64,000 bases of DNA from Cynocephalus volans. Lineage: Eukaryota; Chordata; Mammalia; Dermoptera; Cynocephalidae. Numbering within the stretch: the first letter of the stretch is position 1; each line of letters starts with the position of its first letter. The stretch lies in contig NC_084463.1 in the NCBI RefSeq assembly GCF_027409185.1, positions 53,004,907 through 53,068,906 on the forward strand, written 5' to 3'. Below are positions 1 through 11,491 of this stretch, one piece after another. A program made the translations under genes and the position numbers. Below the pieces are notes generated by a model. That model was not told the origin of the DNA and made no database searches. It saw only the letters and a program-made list of their open reading frames with translations.

Positions 1-199
1 AACCTTCCACTATCACCTAGTCTCTGATAGCTACTGAAGGAAGTACTACCAACCCAAACCCTTGTGCATCTCGGCACTAGGATCAATAATAATTGCTTGG
101 GCGGTGTAAAGCTAGGACCTTTACCTTTCTGAGACTTTTGCCTCTGCTCTCAAGCACTAGTGATGAGACACTCATGCTCTGCCCAGGTACACCTTACTC

Positions 200-525
200 T
201 ACTGTAATGGCTAACTGAGCCAGGACCACCGTGCTTTTATCATACATGTCATTCCATCCTGCTATCATGTCTGCTCTGCTGTATTGGCTAACTGAACTGG
301 GACTGTCCACTCCTGATAGAAAGACATCACCATATGAGGTCACCTCCTTGCCCCGCTGCAAAAACCCGGGAAACGCTATGGTATAAAAGAAACAGCCCTG
401 CTGCGTTCGGGGCTCAGCCTTTGTGACTGGAGTCCGCTGAGCCGCTGCTGCCATCGATGAACTCTGCTTCCTGTCCCAAGCCTGGGTGTTTCCTGCCTCT
501 CCCTATGAGTTCACAGTAACACACT
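200..525 (+). mobile_element. Probable solo LTR (family not recognised)
   Basis: This block has no counterpart in the right arm of the inverted duplication, so it is an insertion. It starts near TGTAATGG and ends near CAGTAACA, has a TATA-like TATAAAAG at about 381-388, and continues into a GC-rich stretch as in an LTR U3-R-U5. A short internal duplication (GGCTAACTGA at about 208 and 289) lies in the putative U3. The boundaries are approximate and no convincing target duplication was found. Confidence 0.4.
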
Positions 526-939
526 GCAGCAGTGAAAGAGATTGGGCCAGAGGAGAGTTCTTTCAGGTGGGGATCCTATTTTTACGGCGTCCTCCTGTAA
601 CACCTCCTTTACTCTGAAGAAAACGGGACCATCATCCAGTAGCCCAATCTCCCTCCTAGAAGTCACTGTCCTGGGAAACGAGTTCCCGTATAAACACCTG
701 TAAACTGAAAACAGGAGTGCTGGGCAGGCTGCACCAAGCGGGAGGGGACCAGAAGCTTGACTTTCTGAAGGGACACCAAGACACCCCACAAACACAACTG
801 CCACAGCGTAACAGTACGCACACACCTCACAATAATCTGAATGTCATACAGGTTGGTACCAGATTCTTACCGGAGCCGTAAAGCGCAGCCCAGGCGCCCC
901 TTCCCCGGCGGGGCCAGGTCCGCACTTGTGCCCTACGTC

Positions 940-1440
940 AGGCCCCGCCCACCCAAGGCCCAAGGCCCCTCTGCCCCGCCAAGTGTCGGGACACCCGTCC
1001 CGCTCCCCAGGGTTTCACCCTGTTACCCACCTTCAAGGAGACATAATCCAACCCCTGGACCTGAGAAGCAGCACTGCTGCGGCCACAACAACCAGTATTT
1101 CCAGACAAAAGATGGCGGTGTGGGCGGAGCCGCACATGCGCAGAAGAAACCCGGAAAAGCCCTTCACATAGTCCTGCTCTGGGGACGTCACGTCAGGGCG
1201 AAACTACGTTTCCTGGATTGCGGAGTGAGTGAAGCAGCCCATACGTAGAAGAAATATAGAAAGCCCAGTTGCCATACTCCCGAGGTGGTGATGTCATTGG
1301 AGAGCAAGACAATACCTTTACAAGATGGTGGAGTGGGCGGAGCAGCGCACTTGTGGAAGGAATTCGGGATAGCTGTTTTTCTCCTCCTCTGCTGGTGACG
1401 TCATTGGAGGGCAAGACTACATTTCCCACAAGCCTCTGCA
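940..1440 (-). promoter_or_regulatory. GC-rich KRAB-ZNF-type promoter and probable exon 1, left copy
   Basis: This is the GC-rich core of the left arm. It contains a perfect CRE (TGACGTCA, 1396-1403), a YY1-like AAGATGGCGG (about 1109-1118), and two ACTACRTTTCC-type elements (1203-1223 and 1416-1436) resembling the ZNF143/THAP11 SBS motif. On the minus strand a splice-donor-like TTGAAG/GTGGGT lies at 1025-1036, with the exon upstream from 1031; the same donor is conserved in the right arm at 39092-39103. I infer the promoter and non-coding exon 1 of a minus-strand zinc-finger paralogue beyond the left edge. Confidence 0.55.
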
Positions 1441-1910
1441 GTCACCTTTTAGGGAGGAAGGGAGAATATTTTCTTTATTTTCCCATCAGGGAGTCCTGTT
1501 TCCGAGAGACCAGGACCTGATGGATCAGGACTGGACCCTATCCACATTATTTCGAGGTGGAATTCTGATTCTTTATTAAATCCTGGTTTGACAACATGGG
1601 ACGTCGGGAGAATAATGGGGAAATTCGAATGTGGGCCAATTACAGCATGGTATTAATAAGTAATTTTACTTTTAGTTGTCATATAGTTATTACTATTATA
1701 GAATCCACTTTTATTTTTGTACATGAGTTTTAGAGTATGAAAAAAATCATGCGTCTAATTTATTTTAAATGGTTAAACAAATGAGAAATTAACATGGTAG
1801 CTCTCTTCCAAGCCTTTAAAAGTGTTTGTTCTCATCCAGTAAACTAATTTGTCAGTCTTCAGTGGATTGTACTACATAAGTGGAAAAACTGCTCTAGCGT
1901 GTATTGTGAA

Positions 1911-2558
1911 ATAAAAGAGCAGGAATATCGGGTAGGTCCATTCCTTCATCCTTGTGCCAATTTACACAGTCAGCATCTGATAATTATTTGCCCAGAAACC
2001 CCCACGTTACATTCATCTATTCATCTAACTATCAGTCACATCTTCAGATATTTTTTTGTGTGTGTGTGTCTGTGATGCGCATTAACTTTGCCTTTTCTTC
2101 TCTGGTTTCTGCAGCAGACTAGGCAAGATGTTCTGTAAAAGGTTTCCCTAAGCTCCTGCTACCACTGAAGTTAGTCTTCAAACAGGGAAATGTCAAGCTT
2201 TAGTCAACAAGGTTGATGTGGGCTTGAGTGGTAGAATGGGGTGGGGAGTGAAAAGAGGGTGAAGATTAGGGGTGAGTGGGTGAGGCACGAGAGAGGCTGG
2301 ACTCTTGCTAAAGACCTGTTCCTTTTTTTCTCTTTTCCTAATGTATGCTGTGTGTTGTCCACATTCCTGTGACTTATATGATCTTACAATGGCGCATCAA
2401 GTGACTCTATTATGCATATCCAAGGATCTCAGCCTTGATGTTCTGAAAGCCCTCTTGCCTACATTTTTGGAATCTATAGCCTCCCTTTCTCAAATTCGTG
2501 GATCCCAGGCCTCTTTTAAACACCTATTGGTAAAATATCTGAAGATTCTTTAAATACA
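1911..2558. other. No gene recognised
   Basis: AT-rich sequence with a short (TG)n run at about 2058-2071. I see no coding exon or repeat I can name. Confidence 0.4.
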
Positions 2559-2640
2559 GGATTTGTGTTATAACACCAAAGTCAAAGGTTTGGATCCCCA
2601 CATTGGCCAGCCACCAAAAACAATACAAAAAATAAAATCA
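2559..2640 (+). repeat. tRNA-Ile-like SINE, partial monomer
   Basis: The right half of a monomer is present: TAACACCAA, GGTTTGGATCCCC (B-box-like) and GGCCAGCC, followed by an A-rich tail. The 5' half is missing. Confidence 0.6.
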
Positions 2641-2642
2641 TG

Positions 2643-2820
2643 GGGGACAGCCTGTGGCTCACTCGGGAGAGTGTGGTGCTGATAACACCAAGGCCACGGG
2701 TTCGGATCCCATATAGGGATGGCCGGTTTGCTCAGAGCGTGGTGCTGACAACACCAAGTCAAGGGTTAAGATCCCCTTACCGGTCATCTTTTAAAAAAAT
2801 AAAAAATAAAAAATAAATAA
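2643..2820 (+). repeat. Dimeric tRNA-Ile-like SINE (CYN-like)
   Basis: The left monomer runs from the GTGGCTCACTCGGGAG A-box-like start through GGTTCGGATCCC to CATATAGGG. The right monomer begins at GGCCGGTTTGCTCA and ends at CCGGTCATC, before an A-rich tail. The right monomer has a short deletion in its A-box region. It inserted next to an older monomeric copy. Confidence 0.75.
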
Positions 2821-2937
2821 GATCATGATGATTAGCAGGGATTGGGTGGGGGGTGGCTGGTATTCCATCCTCTAGCATGGGTATTGTTATTCTCTTTTAT
2901 TGTGAGCCTCAATCTTCTATTTGTAAAAATGGAGACA

Positions 2938-3011
2938 GTGGATTAGTTCACTTGGTAGATCAAGGTGCTGATAACACCGAGGTCAAGGGTCGGAATCCCC
3001 ATACCAGTCAG

Positions 3012-3045
<34 letters not shown>
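2938..3045 (+). repeat. tRNA-Ile-like SINE monomer with (CA)n tail
   Basis: A monomeric copy (A-box-like TTAGTTCACTTGG, B-box-like GGTCGGAATCCCC, end CAGTCAGCC) is followed directly by about 15 CA repeats at 3013-3044. The microsatellite probably grew from the SINE tail. Confidence 0.65.
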
Positions 3046-3046
<1 letters not shown>

Positions 3047-3199
3047 TGGAGACAGTAATACACATTTGGATGAGTAGGTCTCACTCTAATAATATAAAGG
3101 CCAAGAATGCAATTCTTTTTTTTTTTTTCCACCATGAAGGTGAAGTCCTTGGAGCAAAGGAGAAGAGGCTCAGAGATTATACCTAGGTGTTTCCACACT

Positions 3200-3637
3200 A
3201 GCTGTAGAACTAGGGCTAGGATCTGGAGCTCACAGACCCCTTGAGCCCATTCACAAACCCTTCATATGCCAGTCTATGAGCAAAGTAACTGGGAAAAAGT
3301 TCCTTGGAGCCTTGGTTGGAGTAGGAACAGTCTTTATTCAGCACACACAACACTGTGAGTGAGGCAGTACAAAGAGAAAATCAGAGACTCCAAAACTCAA
3401 CTGCTGCCAGCAAAATCATCTGAAAACACTGAAAGTGAGCAGTTGCCAGCAGAGTAAACATGTTCTATTTTTAGACATGAGCTCTGCCAGCCAGCTCTGC
3501 TTCACAAACTGAAGAACACACAAAAGCAAAAAACTAGAAAGATACATGGGTGCACATGCGCACTAACTCCACCCACACACAACTTGTTTACAAGAAATGT
3601 CAAGGAAGCCTGACTAAATTATTCTATTTTCCCCACA
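3200..3637 (-). mobile_element. LTR-like repeat (family unknown)
   Basis: On the minus strand the block opens with TGTGGGGAAAATAG at 3637 and contains an AATAAA polyadenylation signal (about 3332-3337). This is consistent with an LTR. The distal boundary and target duplication are not clear. Confidence 0.35.
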
Positions 3638-3649
3638 TTAGCCATGAAT

Positions 3650-4249
3650 TGTAGTTTTCAGTGTGCAAGTTTACAGTTCTTTGGCTAAAGATGTTCCTAA
3701 CAATTTTATTTTTGATTTTATTATAACTAGAATTGTTTTTTTGTTTCTTTCTAATTTCATTTTTGGATTGTTCATTTCTCGTGTATGCAAATGCAATTGA
3801 TTTTTGTATATTGATCTTGTATCCTGATACGTTCCTGAACTTGTTTATTAGTTCTAAAAGTTTTCATATAATTCCTTATGATTTTCTAAATACAAGATCC
3901 TGTCATCAGCAAATTAAGAAAATTATGCTTTCTTTTCAATCTAGATGGCTTTTATTTATTTCCAGTACCAGTTGTCCTGTCTAGTACAATGATGACTAGA
4001 TGTGACAAGAGTGGGTATATTTATCTTGTTCTTGGGCTTAGAAGAAAAGTATATGCATTTTCACTATTATGTATGATATTAGCTGTAGGTTTTTCTTTTC
4101 TTCTGCTCTTTAATTTGTTCTTTTTCTCTATTTCCAAAGGTGAAAACTTAAATTATTGATTTTAGACTTTTTTCTAATATATGCAATCAATTTTATGTTT
4201 CCTTCAAAGAACCCTGTATGCTATATTCTACAAAATTTTGTAAGTTCTG
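3650..4249 (-). mobile_element. Old L1 fragment, antisense (part 1)
   Basis: Diverged antisense L1 ORF2 sequence covers the reverse transcriptase region, recognisable from its parallel with the younger L1 at 6550-6720. It continues at 11492-11800 once the nested younger elements are removed. Many stops and indels make it a dead relic. Confidence 0.7.
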
Positions 4250-4259
4250 TTTGCATTTT

Positions 4260-4428
4260 TTTTTAAAATTTTATTTTGTCGATAAACATTGTAGCTGATT
4301 ATTGCTCCCCATCACCAAAACCTCCCTCCCTTCTCCCTCCCCCCCTCCCCCCAAACAATGTCCTTTCTGTTTGCTTGTCGTATCAACTTCAAATAATTGT
4401 GGTTGTTATATCTTCTTCCGCCCCCCCG

Positions 4429-4490
<62 letters not shown>

Positions 4491-4630
4491 TTATATATTA
4501 ATTTTTAGCTCCCTCCAATAAGTGAGAACATGTGGTATTTCTCTTTCTGTGCCTGACTTGTTTCACTTAATATAATTCTCTCAAGGTCCATCCATGTTGT
4601 TGCAAATGGCAGTATTTCATTCGTTTTTAT
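4260..4630 (-). mobile_element. 5'-truncated L1 3' end, split by a later full-length L1
   Basis: This is the L1 3' end: the last ORF2 codons plus a 3'UTR with a (CA)n block and a C/G-run. It continues at 11454-11481 after the nested insertion. A 10-bp duplication TTTGCATTTT (4250-4259 and 11482-11491) flanks the whole nest and looks like its target-site duplication in the older L1. Confidence 0.8.
4431..4487. repeat. (TG)n microsatellite within the L1 3'UTR
   Basis: An uninterrupted TG run sits just after a C-run. A shorter, interrupted version lies at 4883-4924 in the full-length L1, and a CA version at 47044-47097 in a third copy, so the microsatellite is an inherent part of this L1 3'UTR. 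Confidence 0.9.
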
Positions 4631-4942
4631 TTTTTATTTTATTTATTTTTTATTTATTTATTTATTTTATCTCCTCACTAGTATCTTTTTTTTTTCTTTT
4701 TTTTTCTTTTTTTTTTAAATTTTATTTTGTCGATATACATTGTGGCTGATTATTGCTCCCCATTACCAAAACCTCCCTCCCTTCTCCCTCCCCCCCTCCC
4801 CCCAACAATGTCCTTTCTATTTGCTTGTTGTATCAACTTCAAATAATTGTGGTTGTTATATCTTCTTCCCCCCCCCCGGTTTGTGTGTGTGTGTGTATGT
4901 GTGTGTGTGTGAGTGTGTGTGTGTGAATTTATATATTAATTT

Positions 4943-7900
4943 TTAGCTCCCTCCAATAAGTGAGAACATGTGGTATTTCTCTTTCTGTGCCTGACTTGTT
5001 TCACTTAATATAATTCTCTCAAGGTCCATCTATGTCGTTGCAAATGGCAGTATTTCATTCGTTTTTATAGCTGAGTAGTATTCCATTGTGTAGATGTACC
5101 ACATTTTCCGTATCCACTCATCCGATGATGGGCATTTGGGCTGTTTCCAACTCTTGGCTATTGTAAAGAGTGCTGCGATAAACATTGGGAAACAGGTATA
5201 CCGTCGACTTGATGATTTCCATTCCTCTGGGTATATACCCAACAGTGGGATAGCTGGGTCGTATGGTAGATCTATCTGCAATTGTTTGAGGAACCTCCAT
5301 ACCATTTTCCATAGAGGCTGCACCATTTTGCAGTCCCACCAACAATGTATGAGAGTTCCTTTTTCTCCGCAACCTCGCCAGCATTTATCGTTCATAGTCT
5401 TTTGGATTTTAGCCATCCTAACTGGGGTTAGATGGTATCTCAATGTGGTTTTGATTTGCATTTCCCGGATGCTGAGTGATGTTGAGCATTTTTTCATATG
5501 TCTGTTGGCCATTTATATATCTTCCTTAGAAAAATGCCTACTTAGCTCTTTTGCCCATTTTTTAATTGGGTTGCTTGTTTTCTTCTTGTACAGTTGTTTG
5601 AGTTCCTTATATATTCTGGATATTAATCCTTTGTCAGATATATATTTTGCAAATATTTTCTCCCACTCTGTTGGTTGTCTTTTAACTCTTTTAATTGTTT
5701 CTTTTGCTGTGCAGAAGCTTTTTAGTTTGATATAATCCCATTTGTTTATTTTTCCTTTGGTTGCCCGTGCTTTTGGGGTCGTATTCATGAAGTCTGTGCC
5801 CAGTTCTATTTCCTGAAGTGTTTCTCCGATGTTTTCTTTAAGAAGTTTTATTGTTTCAGGGTGTATATTTAAATCCTTAATCCATTTTGAGTTGATTTTA
5901 GTATACGGCGAGAGGTATGGGTCTAGTTTCATTCTCCTGCATATGGATATCCAGTTATCCCAGCAGCATTTGCTGAAGAGGCAGTCCCTTCGCCACTGAA
6001 TAGGCTTGGTGCCTTTGTCAAAGATCAGCTGACAGTAAGTGTGTGGGTTGATTTCTGGATTCTCTATTCTATTCCATTGGTCAGTGTGTCTGTTTTTATG
6101 CCAGTACCATACTGTTTTGGTTATTATAGCTTTGTAGTATAGCTTAAAGTCAGGTAGTGTTATGCCTCCAGCTTTATTTTTTTTGCTCAGCATTGCTTTG
6201 GCTATGCGTGGTCTTTTATTGTTCCATATAAATGTCTGGATAGTTTTTTCCATTTCTGAGAAAAATGTCTTTGGAATTTTGATGGGGATTGCATTGAATT
6301 TGTATATCACTTTGGGTAGTATGGACATTTTCACTATGTTGATTCTTCCAATCCAAGAGCATGGGATATCTTTCCATCTTCTTGTATCCTCTCTAATTTC
6401 TCTCAGCAGTGGTTTGTAGTTCTCATTATAGAGATTTTTCACCTCCTTGGTTAACTCAATTCCTAAGTATTTTATTTTTTTGGTGGCTATTGTAAATGGG
6501 CAGGCTTTCTGGACTTCTCTTTCTGCATGTTCACTATTGAAGAAAAGAAATGCTACTGATTTTTGTGTGTTGATTTTGTATCCTGCTACTGTGCTGAAAT
6601 CATTTATCAATTCCAGCAGTTTTTTTGTAGAGGTTTTAGGCTGTTCGATATATAGGGTCATGTCATCTGCAAACAGGGACAGTTTGACTTCATCTTTTCC
6701 AATCTGGATGCCCTTTATTTCCTTCTCTTCTCTGATTGCTCTGGCTAGTACTTCCAACACTATGTTGAATAGGAGTGGTGAGAGTGGGCATCCTTGTCTA
6801 GTTCCTGTTCTTAAAGGAAAAGCTTTCAGCTTTTCCCCATTCAGGATGATATTGGCAGTGGGTTTGGCGTATATGGCTTTAATTATGTTGAGATACTTTC
6901 CCTCTATACCTAACTTATAGAGGGTCTTTGTCATGAATGAGTGCTGAACTTTATCAAATGCTTTTTCAGCATCTATAGAGATGATCATATGGTCCTTGTG
7001 TTTGAGTTTATTAATATGGTGTATCACATTTATTGATTTGCGTATGTTGAACCAACCTTGCATCCCTGGGATGAATCCCACTTGATCGTGATGAATAATT
7101 TTATGTATGTGTTGCTGTATTCTGTTTGCTAGTAATTTAGTAAGGATTTTTGCATCTATATTCATCAAGGATATTGGCCTGTAGTTTTCTTTTTTGGTTA
7201 TATCTTTACCTGGTTTTGGTATCAGGATGATGTTTGCTTCATAGAATGAGTTTGGGAGATTAGCGTCCGTTTCAATCTTTTGGAATAGTTTGTAAAGAAT
7301 CGGTGTCAATTCCTGTTTGAATATTTGGTAAAATTCTGCTGTGAATCCATCTGGTCCTGGGCTTTTCTTTGTTGGGAGCCTACTGATAACAGCTTCAATC
7401 TCCTTTATTGTTATTGGTCTGTTCAAATTTTCTACGTCTTCACGGTTCAGTTTTGGAAGCTTGTGTGTGTCCAGAAATTTATCCATTTCCTCCAGATTTT
7501 CAAATTTGTTGGCGTATAGTTGTTTATAGTAGTCTCGAATGATTCCTTGTATTTCAGATGAATCAGTTGTAATATCGCCTTTTTCATTTCTAATTTTTGT
7601 TATTTGAGTCTTCTCTCTTCTTTTTTTTGTTAGCCATGCTAATGGTTTGTCAATTTTATTTATCTTTTCAAAAAACCAACTTTTTGATTCGTTGATCTTT
7701 TGAATTGTTTTTTGGTTTTCAATTTCATTCAGTTCTGCTCTGATCTTAATGATTTCTTTCTGTCTGCTAACTTCAGGTTTGGATTGTTCTTGTTTTTCTA
7801 GTTCTTTAAGGTGAAGTGTTAGGTTGTTCACTTGCCATCTTTCTATTCTTCTGAAGTGAGCGTTTAATGCAATAAATTTTCCCCTCAATACTGCTTTTGC

Positions 7901-8770
7901 CGTATCCCACAGGTTTTGGTATGATGTATCATTGTTTTCATTAGTTTCAATAAATTTTTTGATTTCCTGCTTGATTTCTTCTTGGACCCATAAGTCATTA
8001 AGTAGAATGCTGTTTAATTTCCATGTGTTTGTATATTTTCCAGAGTTTCATTTGTTATTGATTTCTAGTTTTAATCCATTGTGGTCTGAGAAGATACCTG
8101 GGATAATTCCAATTTTTTTGAATTTATTGAGACTTGATTTGTGACCTAATATGTGATCTATCCTGGAGAATGATCCATGTGCTGATGAGAAAAATGAATA
8201 TTCTGAGGTTGTTGGGTGGAATGTTCTGTAGATATCTGCCAATTCCAATTGGTCTAGAGTCTTGTTTAGATCTTGTGTTTCTCTACTGATTCTTTGCCTA
8301 GATGATCTGTCTAATATTGACAGTGGGGTGTTCAGGTCCCCTGCTATTATGGTATTAGTGTCTATTTCCTTCTTTAGGTCTAATAGAGTTTGTTTTATAA
8401 ATCTGGCTGCTCCAACATTGGGTGCATACATATTTATGATTGTTATGTCTTCTTGATGGATCAGTCCTTTTATCATTAAGTAGTGTCCCTCATTGTCTCT
8501 TTTTATGGTTTTTAGTTTAAAGTCTATTTTGTCAGATATAAGAATAGCTACTCCAGCTCGTTTTTCTTTTCTGTTTGCATGGTAAATCTTTTTCCATCCT
8601 TTCACTCTTAGTCTGTTTGAATCTTTATGGGTGAGGTGGGTCTCTTGTAGGCAGCATATAGTTGGGTCCTGCTTTTTGATCCAGTCAGCCAGTCTGTGTC
8701 TTTTAATTGGGGAATTTAAGCCTTTTACATTAAGAGTTGTTATTCAAAGGTGTTGATTTATTCCTAGCAT
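4943..8770 (-). pseudogene. L1 ORF2 (endonuclease / reverse transcriptase), four nonsense codons
   Basis: From the ATG at 8770-8768 to the TAA at 4945-4943 the frame is 1276 codons including the stop, which gives 1275 residues, the same as human ORF2p as I recall it. No frameshift is needed. Endonuclease residues fall at the expected numbers: Asp145 and Asn147 in GDLN, and His230 in SDH. The reverse transcriptase FADD lies at residues 700-703 (6673-6662). The C-terminal Cys-rich motif (CX3CX7HX4C) is visible near 5395-5340. In-frame stops occur at codon 9 (8746-8744), 241 (8050-8048), 1086 (5515-5513) and 1247 (5032-5030). The stop at 241 looks like CpG decay of an Arg codon. The family nicks target DNA and primes reverse transcription from the break; this copy is inactive. 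Confidence 0.92.
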
Positions 8771-8957
8771 TTTATTGGTTGTTTGGTTGTCTTAGGTGTC
8801 TTTTGTTCCTTGCTTTCTCATTTACTGTTTGTTTTCTGTGTTTCTTGTTTCCTTAGGTTGTAGATAGTGTTTTTGTTAGCTTGTTTTCTCTTCATGAATG
8901 CCATTTTTATTATACTAGCGGGTTTAGATTTTTCTTGGGTTTTTATGGCAGTGGTAG

Positions 8958-9939
8958 TTATTTTTCAGGAACCAAACCCAGTACTCCCTTGAGGATTTCT
9001 TGTAAGGGTGGTCTTGTGGTAGTGAACTCCTGCAGTTTTTGTTTGTCTGAGAAATATACTATTTGCCCCTCATTTCGGAAGGATAGCCTTGCAGGGTAGA
9101 GTATTCTTGGCTGGCAAACTTTGTCTTTTAGTATTTTGAAAATATCATCCCATTCCTTTCTAGCTTTTAGGGTTTGTGATGAGAAGTCTGATGTTAACCT
9201 GATTGGGGCTCCCTTATAGGTGATTTGACGCTTCTCTCTTGCAGCTTTTAAGATTCTCTCTTTATCTCTGAGTTTTGCCAATTTGACTATGACATGTCTT
9301 GGAGAAGGTCTTTTTGGGTTGAATACATTTGGAGATCGTTGAGCTTCCTGGATCTGAAGATCTGTGATTTTTCCTATACCTGGGAAGTTTTCTGCCACTA
9401 TTTTGTTGAATATGTTTTCAATGGAATCTCCATTTTCCTCCCCTTCTGGAATACCCATGACTCGGATATTTCATCGCTTATGGTTGTCTGATATCTCTCT
9501 CAGATTTTCTTCGATGTCCTTGATTCTTTTTTCTTTCTTTTTGTCTGCTTGTGTTATTCCAAACAGCCCATCTTCAAGTTCAGAGGTTATCTCTTCAACT
9601 TCGACAAGCCTGCTGGTTAAACTCTCCGTTGTGTTTTTTATTTCGCTGAATAACTTCTTCAGTTCAGCAAGTTCTGCTACATATTTTTTCAGGACATTGA
9701 TTTCCTTGTACATTTCCTCTTTCAGATCCTGTATACTTTTCCTCATTTCATCATGATGTCTAGCTGAGTTTTCTTGTATCTCATTCAGTTTCCTTAGAAT
9801 TATCACTCGAAATTCCTTGTCAGTCATTTCAAGGGCTTCTTGTTCTATAGGATGTAGAGTTTGAGATTTATTAACTTTTGGTGGAGTACTTTCTTGATTT
9901 TTTTGTATTTCTGGTATCTTTTTTTTGGTGTTTATTCAT
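8958..9939 (-). pseudogene. L1 ORF1 (RNA-binding chaperone), one stop and one frameshift
   Basis: The putative ATG is at 9939-9937. A run of eight A residues (9919-9926, T on the plus strand) puts it one base out of frame with the rest, which suggests a slippage insertion. A TGA at 9473-9471 splits the remainder. The N-terminal half (9827-9474) is rich in Leu/Glu/Lys heptads, as in the ORF1p coiled coil. The C-terminal half (9458-8958) carries the RRM and C-terminal domain signature, including RPSPRHVIVKL and YPARLSF. The length of about 326 residues is normal for ORF1p. The ORF1-ORF2 spacer is about 187 bp. Confidence 0.88.
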
Positions 9940-11453
9940 TGTGGCCGGGGGTTTCACAGTTCACTGGTTTAAGACTAATGACTAACTAGGATGTTGCTGT
10001 GGTTGCCAATTTCGTATGGCTCCCTCCGTGACTGCTCAGTTGGCATCTAGTGCCTTGTGTGTGTGGTTGCCTCGGGTCTTGGGCTTCTCTGGGGAGCCAG
10101 CTTTCTGGTCAGCTTGGACTCTGCTGGGCTGGTGGATCACGTACCACAGGGTGTGTGATCTCTGTTGAGCTTTCACTTCCTGTGCAGGACTTCTCCCTGT
10201 TCCGTGTGCTCTGGCCCAGTCTGTTAGATCGTGCAGTGGCGACCCCACCCGGTGTGTGGTTTCTGTCGAGTCTCCGCCTCCCTGGCCGCACGTCTCCCCA
10301 CTCTGTGCGCACTGTGCTGGGCTGGGGCCTGTCTTCTGCACCCCTCGTCTATCAGCTGGGCCTTCAAGACCCTGCTCGGCACCGCCTCGCCCAGGAAGTC
10401 TACCAGGTTTCTGCTGGGCACAGACGACTGGTCTCTCTGGGTGCCTTTGTAGCACTATGTAGATCTTTCTCGGGTCTTGTTCACCTTTGTATCCCCCCAG
10501 TATAAACCGAGTCTAGTGCCCACCTGCAGCCTGGTCTCCGGCCGGTTCAAGCGGACCTGGGAACTCTCCTACCACACTATTCCCAACCAGAAATTCGTTA
10601 GGCTTTTTTCCAAACTGGTGGCCGCAGAGATGGTATCTGCCTCCCAGTAACAGGGAGTTTACCTGGGGCCGGAGTCCAGGGTATGGTGGAGTGATGGGTA
10701 CTTCCTTGCCCCCCCCCCCGACACCGGCCCCGCCAGAGAACCATGGAGGGAGTTCGAGCCGAGGCCGGTCCGCAGGCTCCGGAAAGCCCGGCGCCAGGCC
10801 AAGCAAGTGGGAGGGCTCAGTGATGGCCGAGCAGGGCGGAGCTGCCCGCACCTGGGAAAATGGAGGCAGCACCCGGCTGTGAGTGGCCTGGTGGTGCAGG
10901 TGGGAGCCGCATGGGCATGCACCCCCCGAACAGAGCTATGCCAGGGATCACTCACAGTGCTGTGCCAGGTCGGGTGCTCGCTCTCTGTCTCTGGTTTGCC
11001 GCCTTTCCCAGTTCTCGGTCGCTGCCGCCTCGGGCTGTTCAGTCGCGGCGCGGCTCGGGCGCTCCCAGGAATCTTCTTTAATGCCGGCCTGAAACCTCGA
11101 ATCCTGAATAGGGCAGCTGGCCGCCTTCAGCACGGCCCCGGCCTCCGGGATCCTGGCTGCATCCACCGCAGCCCTGGCGCCGTGTTCCCTGTTTCGAGAC
11201 TCGCTTTTGCAGCTAAGAAACAGTTCTTTTCCTGCTCCACACTTCAAAGCTGTTGCCTGTAAATGAGGCAGCCTCTCCTGCCGGGGGCAAAGTGGCGGTC
11301 ACCCCCCATGACCGGTCAGCAGCAGCAGTCCTCCCTTAAGAGATGGCGAGAGGAAGGACCACAAGTTTCCCGGCTGCCTCAGGCCCAGTGGCCACCTTTT
11401 CCACCTCAGCTACTCCGCGCCAGCCGCCGCAGCCGCCGCCATCTTGAAAACTC
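9940..11453 (-). promoter_or_regulatory. L1 5'UTR / internal promoter
   Basis: This is a 1.5-kb GC- and CpG-rich segment upstream of ORF1. A YY1 site (AAGATGGCGGC on the minus strand, 11445-11435) sits about 10 bp inside the 5' end of the element, the same place as in human L1, where YY1 sets the start site. Its presence supports a genuinely full-length copy. Open frames on both strands here are by-products of high GC content. Confidence 0.8.
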
Positions 11454-11491
11454 TTTCATTCGTTTTTATAGCTGCGTAGTATTTGCATTTT

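Larger units (their letters stand above)
1..1910 (-). repeat. Left arm of an inverted duplication carrying a KRAB-ZNF promoter
   Basis: Read on the minus strand, this stretch matches the plus strand of 38090-40005 with clear but diverged similarity. Matching landmarks include the block around 1-125 with 39880-40005, the block at 560-700 with 39690-39800, the GC-rich core, and the block at 1560-1900 with 38110-38360 (for example the shared stretch around a GGCCAATTACAGCATG-like sequence). An LTR-like insertion at about 200-525 interrupts the left arm only. The arm runs off the window at position 1, so its true length is unknown. I infer a segmental duplication of a zinc-finger gene promoter, placed head-to-head with the right arm. 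Confidence 0.8.
4631..11453 (-). mobile_element. Full-length L1 retrotransposon, antisense
   Basis: A 6.8-kb L1 with all parts present on the minus strand: GC-rich 5'UTR (11453-9940), ORF1 (9939-8958), ORF2 (8770-4943), 3'UTR with (CA)n and G-run, and an A-rich tail. A perfect 16-bp target-site duplication, TTTCATTCGTTTTTAT, lies at 4615-4630 and 11454-11469. It inserted into the ORF2 3' end of an already truncated L1 in the same orientation. ORF2 has four stops and ORF1 one stop and one frameshift, so this copy cannot be autonomous as it stands, although few changes separate it from an active element. Confidence 0.92.

Noticed and set aside
4276..4946. Open frames ending in Cys-Val repeats
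   Set aside because: They are translations of TG microsatellites in the L1 3'UTR.
10050..11262. Plus-strand open frames of about 150 codons antisense to the L1 5'UTR (an ORF0-like idea)
   Set aside because: High GC content explains them. No similarity to known ORF0 could be judged and the position is not diagnostic.
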